Shown here one piece after another: positions 58,192 through 64,000 of a DNA stretch of 64,000 nt. The first letter of the stretch is position 1. Each line of letters begins with the position of its first letter. The DNA comes from Litorivita sp040371945 (GTDB lineage Bacteria; Pseudomonadota; Alphaproteobacteria; Rhodobacterales; Rhodobacteraceae). The stretch is taken from contig NZ_BAABWS010000001.1 in NCBI RefSeq assembly GCF_040371945.1, positions 1,488,001 to 1,552,000 of the forward strand. Reading direction: 5' to 3'. The translations under genes were made by a program, and so were the position numbers. The notes under the pieces are model-generated. The model worked only from the letters and a program-made list of their open reading frames with translations. It was not told where the DNA came from and did not search any database.

Positions 58192-59655
58192 ATGGACCAG
58201 CCCGACTTCGAAAGCCTTACCGCCGAAATCGCCACCCTGAGCGCCGTGCGCACCGTGGGCCGCATTTGCGCCGTCGAGGGCAATACGCTGCGTGTGTCCG
58301 GTTTGGGCCACGCGGCGCGGATGGGAGACCAGTTGCGCGTCTATTTGCGCGGCGGCGAAACCTTGGGCGGCGAGGTCTTGCAACTGGCCCAAGACAGCGT
58401 GGTGATGTTGCCCGATGCCGCGCCTGACGGTGTCTCTCTTGGCAATCGCGTCGCGCTTTTGGACGCCAATACCGTCGCCCCCTGCGATGCGTGGATCGGC
58501 CGCATTATTGACCCCTACGGCAAACCTTTGGACGGCGCGCCCTTGATGCGCGGAGCGCGTGCGCGCGCCCTGCGCGCCGATCCGCCCCCCGCCGCCGCGC
58601 GCCGCGCCATGGGCGAGCGGCTTGAAACCGGCATGGCGGTGTTCAACACGCTCCTGCCCGTTGTTCGCGGGCAGCGTGTCGGGCTGTTTGCCGGCTCGGG
58701 CGTGGGAAAATCCTCGCTTCTGGCGCATCTGGCGCGCAACATGCAGGCCGATGTCGTGGTCATCGCGCTGGTCGGCGAACGGGGCCGCGAATTGCGCGAT
58801 TTCGTCGAGAATGTTCTAGGGCCGGAAGGCATGCGCCGCTCGGTGGTGATTGCCGCCACCTCCGACCGCTCGCCCTTGGTGCGCCGCCGCTGTGCATGGA
58901 CCGCGATGAGCGTCGCTGAACATTTCCGCGATCAGGGCAAACATGTCCTCTTCCTCGCCGATTCGATCACCCGTTTCGCCGAAGCCCACCGTGAGGTTGC
59001 CGTGGCCTCGGGCGAATCGCCGTCGCTACGCGGCTATCCGCCCTCGACCGCCCATACCATCATGTCGCTGTGCGAGCGCGCAGGGCCAGGCATGGGCACG
59101 GGCGGCGATATCACCGCGATCCTGTCGGTGCTGGTCGCCGGATCGGATATGGAGGAACCCATCGCCGATATCTTGCGCGGGGTGCTCGACGGGCATGTGG
59201 TGCTGGACCGGAAAATCGCCGAACGCGGGCGCTATCCGGCGGTGGATTTGCTGCGCTCGGTCTCGCGCTCCTTGCCCGATGCCGCCAGCCCCGAAGAGAA
59301 CGCATCGCTCAGCGAAGCGCGCCAATTGCTCGGCGCCTATGCGCAATCGGAAATGATGATCCGCGCGGGGCTTTACTCCGAAGGCTCCGACCCGATGCTC
59401 GACAGCGCGATCAAAGTGCATTCCGAACTCGATGCCTTTTTGGCCGAGAAGGAAAGCCAAGACAGCTCTCACAGCTTCTCGCGGCTGCAACTCATTTTGC
59501 GCCGTGCGCAGGCCGCCGCCCGCGGCGCAGGGCAAAAACGCCCGATGCCGCCGCGCGGCCCGCAACCGCCCGCCCGCCAACGCGCAGGTGGCGGCGCATT
59601 GGCGCTCAATCCGGCGGTGCGCGGCGCGTCGGGCGGAAGCTTGCCCGCCGAATAG
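58192..59655 (+). CDS. fliI: Flagellar type III export ATPase FliI
   Basis: 487 residues from the ATG at 58192 (GGAGAGTTCG before it); an ATG four codons upstream is also possible. F1-beta-like ATPase: Walker A GSGVGKSS at 168-175, Walker B region KHVLFLADSITRFAEAHREV, and SGESPSLRGYPPSTAHTIMS then LCERAGPG. N-terminal hexamer domain with VGRICAVEGNTLRVSGLGHA. A Pro/Arg/Gly-rich tail of about 40 residues at the C-end is unusual. Monocistronic here, with no fliJ after it. The frame is open far upstream, but that is antisense to flgB and flgC. Confidence 0.95.
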   Translation: MDQPDFESLTAEIATLSAVRTVGRICAVEGNTLRVSGLGHAARMGDQLRVYLRGGETLGGEVLQLAQDSVVMLPDAAPDGVSLGNRVALLDANTVAPCDAWIGRIIDPYGKPLDGAPLMRGARARALRADPPPAAARRAMGERLETGMAVFNTLLPVVRGQRVGLFAGSGVGKSSLLAHLARNMQADVVVIALVGERGRELRDFVENVLGPEGMRRSVVIAATSDRSPLVRRRCAWTAMSVAEHFRDQGKHVLFLADSITRFAEAHREVAVASGESPSLRGYPPSTAHTIMSLCERAGPGMGTGGDITAILSVLVAGSDMEEPIADILRGVLDGHVVLDRKIAERGRYPAVDLLRSVSRSLPDAASPEENASLSEARQLLGAYAQSEMMIRAGLYSEGSDPMLDSAIKVHSELDAFLAEKESQDSSHSFSRLQLILRRAQAAARGAGQKRPMPPRGPQPPARQRAGGGALALNPAVRGASGGSLPAE

Positions 59656-59775
59656 CGGCCAGCTTGAGGCAGCATGAATGAAAAACACCGGCGACGAGGA
59701 ACCCCTCGCGCCGGTGCTGTCATGTTGAAAGATCGGACGTTTGAAAAGACGGCTCGGGCGCGATGCGACCCGCGC

Positions 59776-60570
59776 TCAATACCCCGCGCTTTGCAGCAGG
59801 GTCAGCGCAATATTGCCCGCCGAAGAAGAGGTGACCTGCGAGACCTGACTGCGCACCAGAAAATTGGTGATCAGCTTCTCTTGCTTCTCCGGATCGGCAA
59901 ATTGAGCGACGCTGTCGTCGCCAAAATATCGCGTGGCGCGGTCTTGGAACACGCCCAATTGTTGGTCGAGATCCAGTTGCGCAAAGCTCGACGGCAGGTT
60001 CAACGCCGCCTCGAAAACCGCGCGCAGGGGCGGCGTGCCCATGATCTTGAACCATTTGGTCTCTTCCGAGTTTTCCCCCGTGGCGATGTCGGCAAGGTTG
60101 CGCTCGGTATACATCGCAAGGCGCATATCGTCATCCGCCTCGCCCACGGCGACCTCGAACTCCTGCTGGCGGAATTTTTCGATGATCGTATCGGAAAACG
60201 TCGAGATTTTGCTGCGCGGCGTGCCCAGATCGAACCCGAAAGCGCTGGCAAGGCTCTTGTAGCGGTCATCGGACAGCTTATTGGCCAAAGCCCCGTCTTC
60301 CAACGTGCCCTCTTCGAGGATTTTCTTGATGAAATACTTGTTGTTGATGTCGTCCTGAAGCCCGAAAGCCCCCAAGGCGACCCGCATCAGGCGGCGATCA
60401 TTCACAAGGTCTTCGGCCGTGTCGACCTTGCTGATATTCTCGGCAAAATACTCGGTATCGCGGGTGATGACCGTCGATCTTTGGAAAGCGGCGTTTTGCG
60501 CCTCATAGGTGCGCTCCAGAAACTTCCAACCGACAAGACCGCCGGAGGGGACGATGGGTTGAAAACTCAT
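59776..60570 (-). CDS. DUF1217 flagellar-cluster protein
   Basis: 264 residues from the ATG at 60570, after GAGGAGCCGCGCC. It begins MSFQPIVPSGGLVGWKFLER and contains TRDTEYFAENISKVDTAEDL and DINNKYFIKKILEEGTLEDG; the repeat-like DUF1217 unit recurs. It ends NIALTLLQSAGY. DUF1217 proteins occur in alphaproteobacterial flagellar clusters but have no agreed function. Last gene of flagellin-flaF-flbT, 11 bases after flbT, so a regulatory or filament-related role is plausible. Confidence 0.85.
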   Translation of the reverse strand: MSFQPIVPSGGLVGWKFLERTYEAQNAAFQRSTVITRDTEYFAENISKVDTAEDLVNDRRLMRVALGAFGLQDDINNKYFIKKILEEGTLEDGALANKLSDDRYKSLASAFGFDLGTPRSKISTFSDTIIEKFRQQEFEVAVGEADDDMRLAMYTERNLADIATGENSEETKWFKIMGTPPLRAVFEAALNLPSSFAQLDLDQQLGVFQDRATRYFGDDSVAQFADPEKQEKLITNFLVRSQVSQVTSSSAGNIALTLLQSAGY

Positions 60571-60581
60571 GGCGCGGCTCC

Positions 60582-60986
60582 TCAGCTCAGCGGCGTTGCC
60601 AAAAGGCGGTCTTCGCGGGGCAACAGCGCCCGCAGGGCCTTGAGGCATTGGTAGAATTGACCGCCCAGAACCGCATCGGTGGCCGCAGTCAAATGCGTGC
60701 GGCTGTCGACATCGGTCAAAACCTGGCTCAACTCTTCGATCGAGCGCAGCAGTTTGTGGCGCGTCTCGTCGGGATCGGCATCGCCGGTCAGCACCAGTTG
60801 CGCGACATAGCACACGCGGCGCACCGGCGTGTTGGCCTCTTCGGGGTGGATCGCATCGCGCAGCCGCAAGATATTCGCATTGGGCGAGACGATGGACAAC
60901 CGCGAGCGGCGGTCGCCGTTTTCAATGACCGCGCCATTGATCAGCACGCGCTCTTTGGGGCTAAGTTTCAGGACAAGGCCGCTCAT
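60582..60986 (-). CDS. flbT: Flagellin mRNA regulator FlbT
   Basis: 134 residues. MSGLVLKLSPKERVLINGAV with IENGDRRSRLSIVSPNANIL is the FlbT opening, and AATDAVLGGQFYQCLKALRA the C-terminal block. In Caulobacter FlbT binds the flagellin mRNA leader and represses translation until the hook is complete. Its start overlaps the flaF stop by four bases (ATGA), so the two are made together. Confidence 0.95.
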   Translation of the reverse strand: MSGLVLKLSPKERVLINGAVIENGDRRSRLSIVSPNANILRLRDAIHPEEANTPVRRVCYVAQLVLTGDADPDETRHKLLRSIEELSQVLTDVDSRTHLTAATDAVLGGQFYQCLKALRALLPREDRLLATPLS

Positions 60987-61360
60987 GGCTTGACGCTCCC
61001 GCTTCGCAGACCGCGCATCATGGCGGCATTAATTTCGATAAGCGCGGCAGCCGAGGCTTGGTTTTTGAGAACCTTGCGGCTGTGCACCTGTGTGAACTCC
61101 GCCAGATAGAAGATCCGCGCCCGAAGATCGTCGGGCAGACCGTTGCCATCGTCGGCCACATCGGTGGCGAGCAGGGTCCATAATTTGCGGTTGTCGTGAA
61201 TCGCCGATGCCAGTTCGGGGAAACCCAGTTTGCCTTTGCGCGCGGCGGCGTTGAGGCGGTGGGTGATCTTGGCAAAGACCTCGTATTCCGTGCCCCGCGT
61301 CGTGCGTGTGGGAGCAGCTTGGTTGGCATAGGCCTGACGGGCCATATTTAGAGCGTTCAC
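60983..61360 (-). CDS. flaF: Flagellin synthesis regulator FlaF
   Basis: 125 residues with a GTG start at 61360 after GGAAGGATTTCAC. YEVFAKITHRLNAAARKGKL with ASAIHDNRKLWTLLATDVAD and LRARIFYLAEFTQVHSRKVL are FlaF family blocks. FlaF is needed for flagellin synthesis and opposes FlbT in Caulobacter and Brucella. It lies 77 bases after the flagellin gene, past a hairpin. Confidence 0.95.
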   Translation of the reverse strand: MNALNMARQAYANQAAPTRTTRGTEYEVFAKITHRLNAAARKGKLGFPELASAIHDNRKLWTLLATDVADDGNGLPDDLRARIFYLAEFTQVHSRKVLKNQASAAALIEINAAMMRGLRSGSVKP

Positions 61361-61401
61361 GTGAAATCCTTCCAGGTGGCAGATATGCTATTCGACTGTG
61401 A

Positions 61402-61426
61402 TCAGGGGCGCGGTTCCCGCGCCCCT
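61402..61426 (-). terminator. Hairpin between flagellin and flaF
   Basis: TCAGGGGCGCGG and CCGCGCCCCTGA pair perfectly around a tiny loop. It starts 11 bases after the flagellin stop. No T tract follows on the minus strand, so it may be a partial terminator or an mRNA-stabilising stem that lets flagellin mRNA exceed flaF-flbT mRNA. Confidence 0.65.
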
Positions 61427-61437
61427 GAAACTGTGCC

Positions 61438-62661
61438 TTAACGGAACAGCGAGAGCAGAGTCTGCGGAGCCTGGTTGGCAATCGAGAGCGATTGCACACC
61501 AAGCTGCTGCTGTGTTTGCAGCGCTTGCAGGCGGGCCGAAGCTTCTTCCATATTGGCGTCAACCATGGCACCGATACCGGATTTCAACGAGTCCGACAGG
61601 TTCGACACGAAGTCGGCCTGAATACCGATACGACCTTCGACAGAACCGAACTCAGCCGCCGCGTCGATTGCGGTGCCGATCAAGGTTTCGATCGAACCCA
61701 AAGCCGCGCTGGCGTTGGTTGTCACGTCAATGGCCGCCAAAGCGCCAAGACCACCGGCCGAAGCGTTGTTGAACTGACCCGAGATGTGCAAGCCATCGGT
61801 CGTGTCTGCGTTGGTGATGGTCAAACGGCCCGGAGTGGTGGTGTCATAGTCAACGGTGACATTGGCACCCGAGGCTTCGATGGCCGATTTCACACCAACC
61901 GCGATCACGTCTTCGGTCGCTGTCGCGTCCACATCTTCTTGCGTGATGGTATAGGTGACTTCTTCATCACCCAGACGGATCGTTACCGAATCGCCTGCGG
62001 CCCATGCATCTGCGGCTGCGCCATCTTCGAATTCGATCACGCCCGCATCATCGGTGCCGCCGTTTGCGTCAAGTGCGAAACCGAAGGTATCCGCGCCATC
62101 CGCCGACACGCCGTCGGTGTTGGTGGTGTCAAACACGGCTTTCGCTGTGTAGCTACCGGTCGAAAGGTTCTGCTTGGTCACGGCGATATTGGAGGCCGTC
62201 ACATTGCCCGAGGAGTCGCGGTCAAGCGAGCCAAGAACGTTCACGGTGCCGGCAGAGTCGACGAGGTTCAAACCGTTGAACTGGGCGGCGCCCACAACGG
62301 TTGTGATCTGGTCACGCAGAGCCGAGATGTCGGCCTGAATTTTGACTTTGTCGACGTTGTCTTCTTGCGACGCGACGATCTTGCCCTTCATTTCGGTCAA
62401 GAGGTCGGTGACTGTTTCAGCCGCCTGACGGCCCACGGAAACGGTCGCTTCGCCCAAGGAAAGGCTGTCGGAAATCGCCTTGAAGCCTTTGACATCCGAT
62501 TCCATCACTTTCGAGATGGCCCAAACGGCCGAGTTGTCTTTGGCCGAACCAACCGCTTTACCGGTCGAGATTTGCGATTGCACATCCGACAGGTTCGAGT
62601 TGATGGATTTGAGGGTTTGCAGCGCAACCATTGCGCCATTATTGGTCAGAATGCTGGACAT
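61438..62661 (-). CDS. fliC: Flagellin
   Basis: 407 residues. D0/D1 N-terminus MSSILTNNGAMVALQTLKSI, then LSDVQSQISTGKAVGSAKDN and SVGRQAAETVTDLLTEMKGK. C-terminus ANMEEASARLQALQTQQQLG then VQSLSIANQAPQTLLSLFR. The middle (about 140-300) is Thr/Ala/Asp-rich with few aromatics, as in exposed domains. AAAGGAATATGCT precedes the ATG. Only flagellin gene in the window. Codon use is the same as its neighbours. Confidence 0.96.
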   Translation of the reverse strand: MSSILTNNGAMVALQTLKSINSNLSDVQSQISTGKAVGSAKDNSAVWAISKVMESDVKGFKAISDSLSLGEATVSVGRQAAETVTDLLTEMKGKIVASQEDNVDKVKIQADISALRDQITTVVGAAQFNGLNLVDSAGTVNVLGSLDRDSSGNVTASNIAVTKQNLSTGSYTAKAVFDTTNTDGVSADGADTFGFALDANGGTDDAGVIEFEDGAAADAWAAGDSVTIRLGDEEVTYTITQEDVDATATEDVIAVGVKSAIEASGANVTVDYDTTTPGRLTITNADTTDGLHISGQFNNASAGGLGALAAIDVTTNASAALGSIETLIGTAIDAAAEFGSVEGRIGIQADFVSNLSDSLKSGIGAMVDANMEEASARLQALQTQQQLGVQSLSIANQAPQTLLSLFR

Positions 62662-62920
62662 AGCATATTCCTTTGGTCAGTGGGCACTTTGCACCCAATT
62701 TTTCATTCCCGCCCCCCATCGGGACGGATCCAACTGTCGTTCTGACTGCTACAGTTTCGGCTGTTCGGGCCGTCTGCGCCATTCGCTTTGGAATGCCCTG
62801 TCACCATGCCCGCATAAAAGCTAACGAGAGCCTAAACCGGTTTTTTGCAATACTTCGGATTTGAGACAAATCCCCATGCACCCCGCAAAGAACCCTTTGA
62901 ACTATAGGCGTTTTCGCGCG
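62662..62920 (-). other. Flagellin leader and promoter region
   Basis: 259 bases without a gene between flagellin and flgN. The flagellin-proximal 60 bases contain a G-rich run (minus strand GGGGGGCGGG) and an A-rich stretch, probably the mRNA leader on which FlbT could act. No convincing sigma-28 or sigma-54 element could be fixed by eye. Confidence 0.4.
62821..62835. promoter_or_regulatory. Weak CtrA-like box upstream of flagellin
   Basis: Minus strand TTAG-N7-TTAG, six of eight consensus bases, 160 bases before the flagellin ATG. Weaker than the boxes upstream of motB, flgE and fliL, and given only as a candidate. Confidence 0.3.
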
Positions 62921-63280
62921 TCAGGCGCGTTTTTCCAATGTCGGCGCGCGGGTGCCTTCGATGGTCTGGCGTTGTCCGTGGCTGTCGTAGGTGTCGAGGT
63001 TCTTGCGCACGCGGCGCATCGACGAGAGCCGCTGGGCCACCGCCCGAATCCCGCGCAAGGCCCCGTCAAGCAAGGCCTGATTGCGCTGCACCTTGCCTTG
63101 CAAGGCCACCAGCCGCTCCTGCTCGTCATGCTCCATCGCATTGAGCGCGTCGATCAGATGTTCCTTCTGGCCCAAAAGCCGCGTGATCACATCCAGATCC
63201 CCGACCAAAAGCGCCTCGCGCTCCTTGTCGAGAAGATCATCCATTTCATTGATCAGGTCTTGTGCGGTCTCATTTTGCAT
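62921..63280 (-). CDS. flgN: FlgN-like flagellar export chaperone
   Basis: 119 residues from the ATG at 63280 (AAGGACCATGAAG before it); ATG 63286 is the alternative. A long-helix protein: TAQDLINEMDDLLDKEREAL, LLGQKEHLIDALNAMEHDEQ, and RNQALLDGALRGIRAVAQRL, with the short SHGQRQTIE-type end that many FlgN proteins share. FlgN carries FlgK and FlgL to the export gate. The first 11 bases overlap the end of flgJ. Confidence 0.8.
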   Translation of the reverse strand: MQNETAQDLINEMDDLLDKEREALLVGDLDVITRLLGQKEHLIDALNAMEHDEQERLVALQGKVQRNQALLDGALRGIRAVAQRLSSMRRVRKNLDTYDSHGQRQTIEGTRAPTLEKRA

Positions 63281-63605
63281 CTTCATGGTCCTTCAATGCC
63301 TGATAGAGCGACTCGGCCAATCCGATCCCTCCGGTTTTCACCATTTCTTCGGCCTGCGCCTGACGCAAGAAAGAGCCGAATTGATCCTCACCCGCGCCGC
63401 CGCCGAACGATTCGCGCGATTTGCCCAGCCCTGCGGATTTGAGCATCTCGGACAGGAACCCCGCCTCCAAAGAGCGCGCCGCCTCATGCAGGGCCTTCTC
63501 GCGCGCATCACTTGATAGTGCATTGGTTTCAACGCCTTGCCCGCGCACGGCAGGGGCCGAAGAAAAGCGCATGGCGCTGGTCATCAGGGGGGAGGGATCG
63601 CTCAT
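63270..63605 (-). CDS. flgJ: Rod-binding protein FlgJ (single-domain)
   Basis: 111 residues from the ATG at 63605, after GGAGATACCCT. The Rod-binding domain is clear: ALHEAARSLEAGFLSEMLKS with AGLG, then FGSFLRQAQAEEMVKTGGIG and LAESLYQAL. No C-terminal muramidase domain exists; the gene ends at DHEDAK. It would cap the growing rod and recruit the separate transglycosylase SltF at 47129. Divergent from the probable fliK. Confidence 0.93.
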   Translation of the reverse strand: MSDPSPLMTSAMRFSSAPAVRGQGVETNALSSDAREKALHEAARSLEAGFLSEMLKSAGLGKSRESFGGGAGEDQFGSFLRQAQAEEMVKTGGIGLAESLYQALKDHEDAK

Positions 63606-63723
63606 AGGGTATCTCCAAATTGACAGGTTTTTTCCAGATTGGCCGATGAGCGGTAAAGAACCAGTAACCAAGCGTCGTCATAGTGCCCCCATGCTGAGGA
63701 AGAATTCCCGGAGGTAGCACGCA

Positions 63724-64000
63724 TATGAATCCGCTTCACACCGTACTCGCGCCCAAACCCGCGCTCGACACGCCGCGCAAACCTGTCGAACCTGCCGCGC
63801 GGCTGGATCGTGACACCCATGGCAAGGATCAAGAGCGCTTTGGCGACATCTTGCGCCAGCAAGAGCAGCGCGCCGCAGAACGAAAACGCGCCGCCGAACG
63901 CGCGCAGTCCGGCGCACAGGCCCCGCGCAACGGCGCCAAGGCCAACCAAGCCGAAGCGCCCGCCGCCCCCAACGCACGCAACGATGCGGCAAACGAGGCA
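63724..64000 (+). CDS. fliK: Probable flagellar hook-length control protein FliK, N-terminal part
   Basis: Partial gene running off the right edge; 92 codons visible. MNPLHTVLAPKPALDTPRKP opens, then ERFGDILRQQEQRAAERKRA and an Ala/Asn/Gln-rich disordered stretch. GGAGGTAGCACGCAT precedes the ATG. Disordered, Pro/Ala-rich N-termini beginning with an F-x-x-(I/L)L motif are usual for FliK, and its place beside flgJ in the flagellar cluster fits, but the diagnostic C-terminal domain is outside the window. Confidence 0.55.

Noticed and set aside
59686..59716. Hairpin after fliI as a terminator
   Set aside because: Arms CACCGGCGACGAGG and CCTCGCGCCGGTG pair with one bulge, but no T tract follows in either direction, so termination cannot be claimed.
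1..64000. CRISPR arrays, insertion sequences, integrase or attachment sites
   Set aside because: No direct-repeat arrays, transposase frames or duplicated tRNA ends were seen; the single tRNA is not followed by an integrase.

Overview
The window looks like chromosome of an alphaproteobacterium of the family Rhodobacteraceae (Rhodobacter/Roseobacter group). This rests on gene content and order: a ccoN/usp/fnrL/hemN block with FNR boxes, the hemD/mic60-like/hemY cluster, a TrcR (DUF1013) regulator, flagellar genes including FlaF, FlbT, MotE and a SltF-type transglycosylase, and GC-rich codon use. No genus can be named from the sequence alone. There are no insertion sequences, prophage blocks, CRISPR arrays or rRNA genes. 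One protein with similarity to phage/GTA fibre proteins (DUF2793) sits inside the flagellar region.

Bases 1-32105 are a housekeeping segment. It opens with low-oxygen respiration and heme genes: partial ccoN, a universal stress protein, fnrL and hemN, with three FNR-type palindromes in the two divergent intergenic regions. It continues with a yejABEF peptide ABC importer, a membrane-anchored cytochrome c, pheA, nudC, a cpdB-type phosphoesterase, SRP RNA, rsgA, a zinc metallopeptidase, and dnaX followed by a small membrane protein, ybaB and recR. Then come RNase T2, trcR, tRNA-Thr(CGT), the convergently placed hemD/mic60-like/hemY operon, and tsaD, gpsA, yciI, an EVE-domain gene and an amidohydrolase.

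Bases 32209-64000 are an almost uninterrupted flagellar cluster in alternating operons: motB; flgE; flgK-flgL-flgI (+); fliF-fliH-fliN-fliP (-); fliL, a coiled-coil membrane gene, motE-like, motA, an 804-residue secreted AMIN-like protein, sltF, flhA, fliR, flhB and a short coiled-coil gene (+); a DUF2793 gene (-); flgB-flgC-fliE-fliQ-flgF-flgG-flgA-flgH and a second FliL-family gene (-); fliI (+); flagellin-flaF-flbT-DUF1217 (-); flgJ-flgN (-); and the start of a probable fliK (+). Rod, hook, rings, export gate, export ATPase, stator, filament and flagellin regulators are present. fliG, fliM, fliO, flgD, fliD and fliS are not in the window.

Three intergenic regions of the flagellar cluster (upstream of motB, flgE and fliL) carry 7-of-8 matches to TTAA-N7-TTAA, the CtrA box, and a weaker one lies upstream of flagellin. 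This suggests CtrA-dependent motility. The least explained genes are the accessory ones around the stator: the AMIN-like protein overlapping motA, the small coiled-coil gene after fliL, the second FliL paralogue and the DUF2793 gene.
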